Part shown: piece by piece, positions 1 to 11,060 of the stretch
Layout: every line of letters starts with the position of its first letter
How positions within the stretch are numbered: the first letter of the stretch is position 1
DNA from: Bretschneidera sinensis
Lineage: Eukaryota; Streptophyta; Magnoliopsida; Brassicales; Akaniaceae
Direction of reading: 5' to 3'
Assembly: GCA_023935145.1 (NCBI GenBank)
Contig: CM043699.1
Location: 142,488,036-142,552,035 of the forward strand
DNA length: 64,000 nucleotides
The notes under the pieces: generated by a model
What the model saw: only the letters and a program-made list of their open reading frames with translations
Told to the model about the DNA's origin: nothing
The model's database searches: none
Translations under genes and position numbers: made by a program

Positions 1-1
1 T

Positions 2-76
2 GGATACCAAAGGATTAAAAGAAGGCAACAGAAAGAATTTGTTCTCATCAATGATGATGAGGCACTGCATTTGTAA
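2..76 (+). CDS. Possible 3' end of an upstream gene (partial, unrecognised)
   Basis: The first 75 bases are open in frame 2 and end in TAA at 74-76. The 24-residue tail is rich in Arg, Lys and Gln, then acidic, and ends in HL. The next several hundred bases are T-rich and look like a 3' UTR. Frame 3 is also open, to 131, so the frame is not decided. I do not recognise the family. The call rests only on composition and on the 3'-UTR-like sequence after it. Confidence 0.2.
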   Translation, partial: GYQRIKRRQQKEFVLINDDEALHL

Positions 77-131
77 AGAAATTGGAGGAGCAAGAGACTT
101 GAAGAAGTTTTGTTTTTTGGGCTTGCTTTAA

Positions 132-1407
132 CTTTTGAGTTTTTTTTCTTCCTTTTTACCCCATATTTGGATTTAGAGGGTACTTATTTGCTCATTTTGT
201 TTTCTGTAGATTGACTCAAAACTATAAGCATTAGCTTTTTTTTATTTATAAAACAAATACACACCACTCTGCTTATTCTTAACCATTGAGTCAAGGCCCC
301 TTTGACTGATTAGCTTTTCTTAAAATGCTTTTATTAATTGGGTTGCTTTCTTTTTGTTCCTGTGGGGTTTATTTTGGAAAATTTTCACGGATCAGTTCGC
401 TTATTTCCTTTCTCCGCTTTAGTAGATATTAGGATGAAATTTCAGCTCAATACCAACAACAGAGTATCACATTTCTGCAAAATGTATAGTTTCATGTAAT
501 TTATTTTCTTGGGCATTTCGTTAGTGTAGTGCCTAGATTCAGGTAAATTGTTGTTACGATTCATTTCTAGTTTTTTCCTGTTAGTTTCTTGATTTTAGAG
601 GTGGCCAATGAGTGGTGCATGAAAGTTTGCTACTTTTATTATGCACGAGTGTGTTTCTTTAACCTTTTCAGTGAGATTGGTAGTTGTAATCCCTCCTTCC
701 TCCTCACTGTAGTTCTCTGCAACTACAAATACCTCACTTGGCAAGCTCGGTTCAACGATTAAACCCATTGAAAATTTTATTGATAATTTTTAAAATTTTT
801 TTTAGTAATGTTATCTTTTGAGTCCTATACTTATATTAATGTTACCAATGACTTTAAAATTATTAGTGAAGTTTTCAACGGATTTAAAACTAATGTTTTA
901 AACTCTAACTAATCAAGCATTTCACAAAAAAAAATCAATTCGATCACTTACAAAAGAAATTTTATTAAGTAATATTATTTTGAGTCTCACTTATATTAAT
1001 TTTTTTAATAAATTTTTTTAAAATTATCAGTAAAATTTTAACGAATCCAAAACCAAAATTTTAAGCTAGAACCAACCAATTCTAGTCTGAATATTTTCGC
1101 TTTGTAAGAGGCAAATTACCTCCATGACTCCACTAATATAACAAGTTTTCGTGATAATCATGTCCCCTCCAAGGAATAATTAAAAACTTGTTAAGACGCT
1201 CAAGAAGTGAGATTCAGATACACTAATTAACTTCGATTTTATGAAAAACTTGGAAGATACAATTAATTATCTGAACCCTTTTGTTTCACGTTTCTTCATG
1301 AAACCAAAACCACTTTATTACACTGCTTCATATATCTTCCGATTCCAGCCACAACATATTATTAATAAGTATTGCAACAAGTAACAAGTTCTAACAACGA
1401 ATGTATT
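132..1407. other. Spacer between a possible upstream gene and the thiolase
   Basis: T-rich sequence to about 780, then AT-rich sequence. Two related stretches, about 770-900 and 960-1060, share wording (TTTAGTAATGTTATCTTTTGAG versus a close variant, each followed by TTATATTAAT), so part of this is an old duplication or transposon relic. The last 100 bases are probably the 3' UTR of the minus-strand thiolase gene. No coding signal. Confidence 0.5.
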
Positions 1408-4400
1408 CTACCGAGCATCTTTTGACAACAGGTTGTTGGTTTCAACTTTACGAGCATTGCATAGTCCATCAGTACAATCACCGCTTTCAAAAACAGCTGC
1501 AGCCCCCATCCCTGTGCCTGCAATTGAATCAAAACGTCCACTGTTAGCCACATATTCTGGCATTACTTTACCATAGATAGAGATAAAGATAGAGCACCTA
1601 TGCACATTGATATCACTCCAAAACGGCAGTCTTTGCCACGCCTCTTCATCTCGTGCAGTAAAGTAGCAACACAGCGGGCACCTGCAAAGGAAAACACGAA
1701 TAGGTTGAAGGAAAATGTATAATTTACAAATTACTACTCCGTAAGTTGACCTCCAGCTGTCCAGCATACATGTGGCTCATGTATACATACACAAGCACGC
1801 AAATGATGCAAAAAGAGATTATGCACTTGTAACATTTATGCATATGTTTACTTGCGCACGATCTTCTTATATCCATGGGTTAAAGGGCAACATTCTGGGT
1901 GCTACACCATCTTTTTGCTTAGTATAATACCATAAACAAAAGAGTGTTTTATTTCGATTGTAAATCATATTGAACTCTATTAACTTCCCTAGTTTGTAAA
2001 TTACCTGTTGCACCCAAAGGATGCCCAATGGCCATTGCACCTCCATTAACATTGATCTTTTCAGGATCAAGCTCCAGCTTCTTACGGCAATACACAAACT
2101 GGGATGCAAATGCCTGCACAGAGAAATAAAATAGGTGTAAAATAAATATCATTTTAACCATGTAGGAATTGAAGCAAAAACCATAAAAAAATCCCAGAAG
2201 AGAAAAAAATCGTTACCTCATTAATCTCGAACAAATCAATATCATCAAGTTCTAGATTAGCAGCCTTAACCGCAGCTGGAATGGCAACAGCTGGGCCAAC
2301 ACCCATGATGGCAGGATCTACACCAACAGCAGCAAAAGTCCTGCATGATCAACGAGTTATTTTCTTAAAATCTGAATATGATATGAATGGGAGTTAGAAT
2401 TAGTAGAGCAATTTAATTGAATAAATGCTTAGATAGTTATACGTAGAATTAGTTGGTTAGGTAGTTAGGATTGGTAGTTGTTTACTCCTTGTATTCATAG
2501 CCTATGAAAGGCATTGTACATCTCATTACTGGAATGAATGAATAATCAAGAAACCTTTTAGTTTTGTAGGGTTTGATCACTAACTATTAATTAGTGTCAA
2601 TTATCTTCATCTTCCCTACAATTCACCATCAAATCCACCATCTTCTTCCCTACCACCAAGAATCACCATCCATCAAAAATCTAGTTCGTGACATTTTGTG
2701 CTTTCATTGTCCTCCCATAATTCCTTCCATTCTTCAAACTTTCTTAATTCAAATCCATGGAGCGGCTATTCCACAAACACAACGCATTGGTTTTTTGCCA
2801 ATATGCAATAGAACAACAAGATCCACATGATATGATGATCCCACCAATTGAAGAACTTTCCAAGAAGATGGAAAAGATTCATAGTATTGATTTGAATACT
2901 TTTTATTTTGACAACCATGATACTACACTACTACAACAGCAAAAAGAAATGATGCATCTTTGCTCGGGTGATTCTAGTATTGAGAAAATTCAAGATTTTC
3001 TCCTTACTCTTTCTTTGTCATCTCAACAAAAAGAAAATTGTGTCTATATCCAAGATATAGAAGAACAAGATTCTAATCCATGGAGCAGCTATTCCACAAA
3101 CACAACACATTGGTTTTTCACCAATATGCAATGGAACAAACACAAGATCCACATGATCCGATGATCCCACCAATTGAAGAACTTTCCAAGAAGATGGAAA
3201 AGATTCATAGTATTGATTTGAATACTTTTGATTTTGATAACCATGATCCTACACTACTACAACAGCAAAAAGAAATGATGCGTCTTTGCTTGGGTGATTC
3301 TAGTATTGAGAAAATTCAAGATTTTCTCTTTACTCTTTCTTTGTCATCTCAACAAAAAGAAAATTGTGTCTATATCCAAGAGATAGAAGAACAAGATTCT
3401 ACCCATGCACAAGAAAAGACTACAGCAAATGAGGTCGAAGTCAGCCGTGACGAGGAAGTTTTCAGTGAAACAGGTATTGGGAAGCATGTCCCTCGCACTG
3501 TCTTTATTAATCTTGAACCCACTATCATCGAGCAAGATGCTGCTTTCCTTTCTGAGTTGGACCAGCCAGTTTCTGTATTGGAGTCCATGCAATCTTTTTT
3601 ATGCAATTGTCAAACCAAAAATTATGAGAGAAGCCCAAACCCCACTCCACAGTCATTCTCCACTTACTCTCTCCTCTCCACAACCTGAATTTGACCCTAA
3701 AGACTTGCCACTGATTTTCAATTCCAATGATAGGAAAGACAACAAGGATATGGGAAAATGGCACAAATGGGTTGACAAAATGGCATCTTCGCATGACCTC
3801 ACATGGAAAAAAGCTAGTATCTATTAAGCCATCTTGAGTTCAAAGTACCAAATCAAAACAAACACTGTTTTGGTTCTTGGGGTTACAGAGAATGGAGGAG
3901 TGACACAAAAGTTTCAATTTTTATTGGGTTGAAGACTTTGACGACAAGATGGTGAATCACTGTGTTCAAGAAGTCAAAAAAAGCATAAAAGGGAACTTGA
4001 AGCCAAGGGGAGGAAATATCCATTTGAATCTTTCAAGTATTTGCCCACGCCTCTTCCACTTGCATTTGAAAAATGGGTTCAAATATTCAAGAATGTTAGT
4101 GTCGAATTTGATCCTTTTGGGGATCTTGAAAATGCACTACCATTAAATTGGTCAGAAGGGCATGTTTCGATTATTGACCCAACAAAAGCAATTTTGTGTG
4201 TGCCCACCAATGGCCATGGTCTCCATGCTTGTGTTAATAGGGACTCCTACATTCCAAGTTTGATGGTTCAGCCATTGATCAACAAGCACTGAAAGGAGAT
4301 GACTAAAGCGAATTTATCACAAGAGATGAGGCAATTTCATTCAAGGAATTGCTCAGCTCAAGGAATTGACAGACCTTCTTAATGCTCCGATAGTGTGAGC

Positions 4401-6147
4401 ACCTAAAGACTTATTTTTTGGGATCTTTATTAAGCTTTATATTCTTGGTTATGTGCATGGGACAAAGGCAATTGCAACAATTGGAGTTGTTTTCTTGTTT
4501 TGTAATATTGGCTTCATTGATGAAGTTCCTAATGAGAGCATTACTTAAACCTTGAGGACAAGGTTTATTTGATGGGTTGTGGAATGATACGAATGGAAGT
4601 TAGAATTAGTAGAGCAATTTAATTGAATAAAGGATTAGATAGTTATGAGTAGAATTAGTTTGTTAGTAGTTGGTTAGGTAGTTAGAATTGGTAGTTGGTT
4701 ACTCCTTGTATTCATAGCCTATAAAAGGCATTGTACATCTCATTAGTGGAATGAACGAATAATCAAGAAACCATTTAGTTTTGTAATTTCTTTCTTCTCT
4801 CTCTATCTTTCTTAGAGGTTTGATCACTAGCTATTAATTAGTGTCAATTATCTTTATCTTCCCTACAATTCACCATCAAATCCATCTTCATCTTCCCTAC
4901 CACCAAGAATCACCATACACCCAAAACCTGGTTCGTAACAGAATACCAGTACTTCATATAAATTAAATAGATGATAATTATGGAATATGGTGGAATAACT
5001 TAATAATCTATAGAGTCAACTCCTACAACACAGAGCAGCACAAAGGTGACCAGGGTGAGCTGACAGAAAAAACGTTGCCCTAATGGATTTAGAATTTCAA
5101 CTACTATGCCACGACAAGGCTGTTCCCTAACAAGGGAGGAATTGATGCACAAAATGTTGGAAATGCAGTGTCATATGGTACAGAGAATCTAAGCCTTGCA
5201 CATACTCCACTCCTACTTTCATGGTCATAAAAAGTGTAAAAAATTATTTGAGACTAGATATTATGGGAAACTCCGCTATTATATACGTAAACAACTTGAA
5301 AACCTATGTGGATGTACAGACTTACTGAATTTATATAACTGTTTCTAATACATACATGGTGTTGCTTAAGTTCCAATTTATATGATGATTTTAGAGTACC
5401 TGAATACACCAAGGATGGGAAGCTCTTTTCGCATTGCAACACTTCTCTTCATGAGGAGAACAGCTCCAGCACCATCACTCACTTGGCTAGAATTTCCTAC
5501 AGTAGAGGCAGACATAATGAAATAAACTGAAATCGACCAAACAACTTTTCATTATGATGCATCATACAATAAACAATACCAGCAGTGGTGGTCCCATCTT
5601 TCTTAAATACAGGCTTCAACCTTTGAAGGTCTGACACAGATGCGTTGGGCCGTATCCCATCATCAACAGAAATTGTGACAGTTTTCTCTTCGCCAGTTTT
5701 TGGGTCCACTATCTACATACATGAAACACATGTCAGTCCACAACAAGAAATGCACTTACTAAGATCGACAGACTCAAGACATGCTGAAGATATGTTCTAT
5801 TAAAAAAAAAAGGTAAATACCTTGGTGGTTACAGGGATTATTTCATCCTTAAATTTACCAGAGGCAGTTGCAGCAGCTGCCTTCCTATGAGACTCAACCT
5901 AACAACACGAATAAAGAAAATAAATAAGTATAATCTACTTATAGAACTAGGCACCACACTGACAAATTCATTCAACTCACTGCAGCCTGATCTTGTTCCT
6001 GCCTTGTCACGCCAAATCGGTGTGCAACATTTTCTGAAGTAACACCCATGGGAAGAAGGCAATTTTGGGCTTGCTCAAATTTCTTTACCTGCCATAATGG
6101 CCTGATATTCATGAGAGGGCTCAAAAATCATGAATTCTTCTTCCAAG

Positions 6148-6191
<44 letters not shown>

Positions 6192-7899
6192 ATACAATTG
6201 GGTTGACTGATCCTTCCCAAGCCATTGGATTAGTTGTCATGGATTCCAACCCGGCCCCAATGCCTATATCGCCAGAATAACAAGATAAGGCCCTATACTC
6301 ACTGAGACATTATGAAAGGACATTCTTAAGAATAGTTGTTCTCCTACCAATTTCATAAAACCCTGCTTTTATAGCAGCAGCTACATCGGCAACCGCCTGA
6401 AGCCCAGACGAACATTGCCTGTTCACAGTTCTAATAGGCACAGTTTCTGTAACACACATGATACCATATTAAGTAAAAAATAAGCGAATGATAAAATAAA
6501 GATTTCTAAAAAGATGCAGTCAAGAAAATATACCAGGGAAACCAGCATAGAATGCAGCCATCCTGCATTCACTGGCTCTTTGAGATCCTGGCGCCAATAC
6601 TGTACCCACGACAATGTCACCGACTTCAGTTGGGTTAAGATTCGTTTTCTCTATCAATGCCTGCACCAAGCACCGATTATACACAGTTATGTTCAGAATA
6701 CTGCAGCAAATAAACATGTATTTTCTGAAATGTTCAATACTTCAATCTACAAGGGAACTATACAACAGAAAATAAAAAAATAAAAAACAAAAGGGAATAA
6801 TCAACAGACCCTCAAAACAGGTGCAAGTAAATCATCAGGATAAGTATCCTTGAAACCACCCCGTTTAGATTTGCAAAGCGCAGTCCTATATGCTCTGTAC
6901 AATATGGAAGGGACACAAAAAAGTTCATAAGGAACACCTAAAAGATATAATAGTACAATTCATCGGTTTATAAACCAGAAAGCATGGAAACATCACTAGC
7001 AAAACAGAGCAACTTACGCCACAATCACCACATCATCTCCGTACACAGAAGTCCTTTGATATGCTGCACTGTCTCCGGCTAGACAGACTGATGCCTGGTT
7101 GAGATTAAAAAATAACAATTTAAAAGAAAGGGAAAAAAAAGACCACATTGTTAGATGATAAAATATTCTAAGATCAAGTATAAACACAGTTCAAACAAAG
7201 GTCATTGCAAAATGACATTAAGAGACATATTTCAGGGTAAAATAAAGCGTCTGGGGATATCAAATGAAGCAAATAAATCCTGACAAACACATAACCGATC
7301 CATAATATTAAATCCGAGTTATATCAACTCGTTTTAATACTTCCTATAGCTCGATTAAAAAATTGCTAAAAAAATTCAAATTCGAGATTTTTAAAATCAA
7401 TCCAACAATTCAAACATGAAATCGATCCATAATGTTCAATTCGAGACTTAAATTAACTCATTTCAACACTTTCTAGAGCAGGAAAAAGTTATTAAGGTTC
7501 AAATTCGAGATTTTTAAAATCAATCCAACAATTGAGATCGTCTGGTCCGATCCACAAATCATGCATAAAAGTGATGGTTAATTTAATAAATCAATGTCAA
7601 GTGCGTAACAAAACCCTATATCCAAAACCAGAATACCAGATACTGAATCTGATGGAATCACAAGAAATCAAACCAAAATTTACATAAATTTAAGCAGCTA
7701 AACAACCGAAAAAAAAATCTACCAAAAAAAAATAAATCGAATTATCGAATCAGCATAAAACAAATAACGAATAACAAATCAGTAAGATCTCAGTCTATGA
7801 AATTGATCTTACAGATAGAGAGGACTCGAAATTGTGTGAAGAAGAGGAAGGGCAGAGATGCTCCAGCAAAACTCGCTGCCTCACGATTGCCTTCTCCAT
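1408..7899 (-). CDS. KAT2: 3-ketoacyl-CoA thiolase, peroxisomal (14 exons, 461 aa)
   Basis: This enzyme does the last step of peroxisomal beta-oxidation, thiolytic cleavage of 3-ketoacyl-CoA; in plants it serves seed-oil breakdown and jasmonate synthesis. Exons by my reading: 7813-7899, 7018-7094, 6810-6894, 6534-6660, 6348-6446, 6196-6263, 5981-6088, 5821-5898, 5580-5712, 5400-5496, 2217-2340, 2005-2113, 1598-1681, 1408-1517. All have GT/AG borders and phases agree, giving 1,386 nt. The N-terminus holds a PTS2 signal, RQ-x5-HL, at residues 7-15. The nucleophile Cys lies in [11 protein letters not shown] (about C137); the other catalytic residues are His in GHPLGAT (about H392) and Cys in SMCIGTGMG (about C424). 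It ends SKDAR. Length matches Arabidopsis KAT2 (462). Intron 10 (2341-5399) carries an LTR element. The frame is intact, so it is probably functional. Confidence 0.96.
2379..2693 (+). repeat. 5' LTR of the intronic element
   Basis: Starts TGATATGAATGG and ends GTTCGTGACA. It contains a CCTATGAAAGGC stretch where the 3' copy keeps CCTATAAAAGGC, a good TATA box, so the 5' copy's TATA is mutated. It lacks a CT-rich stretch of about 30 bp that the 3' LTR has. Confidence 0.9.
2754..3400 (+). repeat. Direct tandem duplication, unit about 323 bp
   Basis: The stretch beginning CCATGGAGCGGCTATTCC at 2756 recurs from 3079 as CCATGGAGCAGCTATTCC and can be followed to about 3400 with few differences. 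It duplicates the coding segment described above. Because 323 is not a multiple of 3, the second copy is in a different frame. Confidence 0.85.
2757..3688 (+). pseudogene. Internal ORFs of the intronic element, tandemly duplicated
   Basis: Two overlapping frames, 2757-3164 and 3080-3688, encode the same roughly 105-residue acidic segment twice: it begins MExLFHKHNxLVF and passes through [19 protein letters not shown] to [14 protein letters not shown]. The second copy continues into an unrelated tail. I do not recognise the segment; no zinc knuckle, protease or RT motif is visible. It sits where gag would be and could be a degenerate gag or captured host sequence. Continuation in another frame to 3827 shows at least one frameshift. 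Confidence 0.55.
4041..4292 (+). pseudogene. Second ORF fragment of the intronic element
   Basis: An 83-codon frame with ordinary-looking composition (contains [15 protein letters not shown] and [15 protein letters not shown]) that ends in TGA at 4290-4292. It belongs to no family I can name. It lies between the duplicated ORF and the 3' LTR and is not in frame with the upstream ORF end, so it is probably a piece of a longer decayed ORF. Confidence 0.35.
4585..4940 (+). repeat. 3' LTR of the intronic element
   Basis: Starts TGATACGAATGG and ends GTTCGTAACA, followed directly by the GAATA target duplication. It retains the TATA box CCTATAAAAGG and a TTCTTTCTTCTCTCTC tract that is absent from the 5' copy. 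Confidence 0.9.
6149..6189. repeat. (GA)n microsatellite in thiolase intron
   Basis: About 40 bases of GA/GAAA dinucleotide repeats immediately next to the donor site of the exon ending at 6196; on the gene strand it reads as a CT-rich tract just inside the intron. Confidence 0.9.
7297..7545. repeat. Diverged tandem duplication in thiolase intron 1
   Basis: Two units of about 125 bp. Each starts CGATCCATAATxTT, has an ACTCxTTTxAACACTT-like middle, and ends with AAATTCGAGATTTTTAAAATCAATCCAACAATT. Intron 1 spans 7095-7812; no other structure seen in it. Confidence 0.75.
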
Positions 7900-8053
7900 A
7901 ACTTACAAGTTTTGCTCTCTAAAATTAAATGCTTTTAACTTTGCTCTATCGCTCTTCCTAAAAGCTTTGGACGATGAGACACGAAAACAAGAAAGATTGA
8001 ATGAGCGAAGGCCTTTTATACCGACGGAATTATACTTTGGCCGTTGGATGATG

Positions 8054-8056
<3 letters not shown>

Positions 8057-8093
<37 letters not shown>
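8057..8093. repeat. (TA)n microsatellite upstream of the thiolase
   Basis: About 18 TA units, 160 bp upstream of the thiolase start codon, in the likely 5'-UTR/promoter region. Confidence 0.9.
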
Positions 8094-8097
<4 letters not shown>

Positions 8098-8261
8098 AAT
8101 TTATTTGGTTAATGATAAAGGAAAATACTGGAAATATATGTCTGAAATCTGAAACTGCTGAGATCAGGTATGATGTAATTATGGAATGGTCCGATATTTT
8201 GCAATTTGGAATTTGATGATGTTTATCGGTTTACTTAGTCCTTCACTCTCAGCTCCAGCGC

Positions 8262-8397
8262 GTAAACAACTATATTCAGTCATATTTTCCTTTCCTTTTC
8301 TTTTTTTATTTCCTTTTTTGTGATCTTCTTTGTAAACAACTATATTCAGTCTTATTTCCCTTTTCTTTTTTTATTTCCTTTTTTGTGATCTTCTTTT
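8262..8397. repeat. Tandem duplication, unit about 68 bp
   Basis: GTAAACAACTATATTCAGTC, a T-rich middle and TTTTTTTGTGATCTTCTTT-like end occur twice in direct succession, with the second copy slightly shorter. Confidence 0.85.
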
Positions 8398-8552
8398 AAC
8401 TGTATCTAGACAATATTTTGGTAATGATAACTTTCAATTTGCAAGTGATTGCTAGTGAACTTATTAATAAATTATATACTTTGTAGTAATTATTATCCAA
8501 AAAAATAAAAAGAAATACATGTGCAAATCATTAAGAGGTGGATCAGTGAGGG

Positions 8553-8681
8553 TTTATTTAATTAAATAACACTGTGGAAGACACAAGTGGGCGTGAGAAC
8601 TATTCAACTCAGTAAACCATTGAGCTCAACACTTCTTCTCACGCGCCTTTGTGTCAATCACAGGGTTATTTAATTAAATAG
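8553..8681. repeat. Fold-back inverted repeat with about 47-bp arms
   Basis: Left arm 8553-8599 and right arm 8635-8681 are reverse complements with only a few mismatches, separated by a loop of about 35 bp that itself holds a CTCA...TGAG pair. The arms include TTATTTAATTAAATAAC and GACACAA. No clear target duplication. It may be a small MITE or a transcribed hairpin such as a miRNA/siRNA precursor; I do not recognise a known miRNA. Confidence 0.75.
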
Positions 8682-11060
8682 ACACTACTAGTACTTAAGG
8701 GTGTTACTTTTTTTTAATCAAAAATGTGTTTTTTCAAATACACCTTTAAGCTTTCATAAATAAATATAAAGCCTATAATGTACCAAAATAAAAACTTTAA
8801 GCTCAATTTGAAAGAAATTAAGATATATACCATTATAGTTGATTGTTGTAATAAGTGGTGATCCCACATATTCAGAAAAATCTATTACGAATACAAAACT
8901 GTGTTCGTGATATCGTCACTCTTATTGTAATTTCTTTAAATTTGATTTTTCAGATAGTTGCTATTACTTGTTAGGTTAAACGACTCAGTGCAAATTTTTA
9001 GTTTTAAAATTAAACCGTTGGAAGGGTGTTAAAAAGAAATGAAAAAAAAACGGAGAAGTAGAGGTTAAACACAGTTCAACTACGAGCTTAAACCAATGTG
9101 ATAAGTTCATTCAACCTAAAAATAGGACATACCAACTAAATGATATCCAATTAGTGATGAATAGAAGGTCGGATCATCTGCCTAATGATATTCAATATTT
9201 AAGCATATATCTAACTTTCTTTCATTTGGTTTAAATAATTATCCACAAAGGAATAAATATATGGCAACAATTGTTTTGGGAAGAAAATATGATTATTCTT
9301 TTTATATATGGTTATGATATTTCAAAATCATAAAATAAAATCTAAACAAGATATATAAGATTAATAAGAAAATTATATATATTAATTGAGAGAATAAACT
9401 AATTATGAGAAAATAATTATTGAGAAGTTAAAGTAGATTGATGATTTAACGTATAAAAGTAAAGAGTATAAATGTATTGTTATTAGGATTGTATAGAATA
9501 CTCTTAAATATATAATTTGGTTAAAACTAAAACTCTATGAAAAAAAGTTGTCAACAAACACTTGATTAAGTGGTAAGAAATTGTCTAATTTGTTTGAATT
9601 ATTTGAGTTTGAATTTCTCTGTAATCGTTTGTTAATGTTAAATTTAGATTTTTATCGCACATAATAAAAAGTAATTTATAAACATAATAAGAACTATTCT
9701 AAATTCATGTACATGCACGTGAAGTAATCTAACTATTTACTCCTTTCATCTATGAAATAAAAGGAAAAACGGTGGCAAAAAAAATGACATAATAACGGCA
9801 GCCATGCAGTGCGACAAACCTCCCGCGCGTGGTAATGTATTTTTCATTATATGAGTTCTTCGAATGCGTGACGGCATGGGAATAGGGAAATACGGCGAAA
9901 TTGATCAATGCGGAGTTAGTTATCCTTCTACAGCAGAATTGGGAAATATATTGTACGTTAGGTCGAGGTGTAGCACCCCGATTAGAATTGCCGCCTACCG
10001 TTTGATTTGATGGTCAGTGAACTACTGGCTTGATAGTCAACAATATCCACAATCTGCTCTGTTTTCTAGGAGGGTGGTGCTTCACATCCCAAAGGATAAG
10101 ATGAAACTGCCAGCACTCCAAAGTTAAAGATATTGTTCTAACTTTTTATTATTTTTTTTTGTTACTTATTGAAATGATATTTTTATATAATTTTTTAAAT
10201 TTTAAATTTGTTTTAAAATATAAATTTTTATCATTAAATCAAAGAGTTTTAAAATAATTTTTTTAAAAATAATTAAAATTTTAATTGAACGTCATTTTTC
10301 ATGTTAATTAAAATACACTTTTAAAATATTTTCAAGTGATTGCGATAAGTTTAGTAATTTTATTTATCAATTATTTATCTCAAAATTATTTATAACATAT
10401 TATTTAGATTATTTGAGTTTATATTTTTTTAAAACAGTTAGTTTCATTTTAATTTTTAAAATAAAAAAATGTGTCTTTGATTTTTATTTTATGATGATTT
10501 TTATATTCATTTATTTGAGATGTTATATTATTTAATTTTATAAAAAACATTTCAACAAATTTTTCATTTAAAATATTTAATTTTTTTTATGATAATCTTT
10601 GATTTTTATTTATTTGAGGATGCGATGGACAATAATATCATAATATTTTTTAAAATATAAAATATATAAACTAAATTTTTTATACCATATAATAGAATAT
10701 AAATCATATTAAAATATATTTTTAAAAATTTAAAAAAACAATGATAATTTTTTTTTTTAAAAAAGTTCTTATTAAATATGTTTCATCCCTAATACTTCTA
10801 TTTTTTAAAAAATAATCTTTATAATACTTAATAGTACTTTGATCATCATGAAAAGTAATATCAAATTAAAATTTTAATTTTTTAATTTATTTTAAGATTG
10901 TTTGATTGTGAAAATTAGTTTTTAAAGTAAATTGTGAGTTTTTAAAAAGTTTAACATGCTAGTGTTATTTCTGCAAATATAAAAGTTTTGATAATATATA
11001 TTTTCCATAAAAATATCTACGTTGGGGTCCAACGTGTAATTAAAGTGTACAGAAAATTAT
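8682..11060. other. AT-rich spacer, no gene seen
   Basis: Long AT-rich sequence, most extreme at 10140-10960. A less AT-rich island at about 9770-10120 has mixed composition but only very short frames. Nothing coding or RNA-like recognised. Confidence 0.5.

Larger units (their letters stand above)
2379..4940 (+). mobile_element. Non-autonomous LTR retrotransposon inside thiolase intron 10
   Basis: Two direct terminal repeats (2379-2693 and 4585-4940) begin TGAT and end ACA. A perfect 5-bp target duplication, GAATA, flanks the element at 2374-2378 and 4941-4945. The 1.9-kb interior has no protease, integrase or RT; it has a duplicated ORF segment, a second short ORF, and a CTTGAGGACAAGG motif 24 bp before the 3' LTR, a sequence often seen before the 3' LTR of plant Ty3/gypsy elements. 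It lies antisense to the thiolase. The LTRs differ at roughly 15-20 sites plus an indel of about 30 bp by eye, so the insertion is not very recent. Confidence 0.92.

Noticed and set aside
7832..8152. 106-codon plus-strand frame
   Set aside because: Overlaps thiolase exon 1 antisense and runs through the TA microsatellite; no family match.
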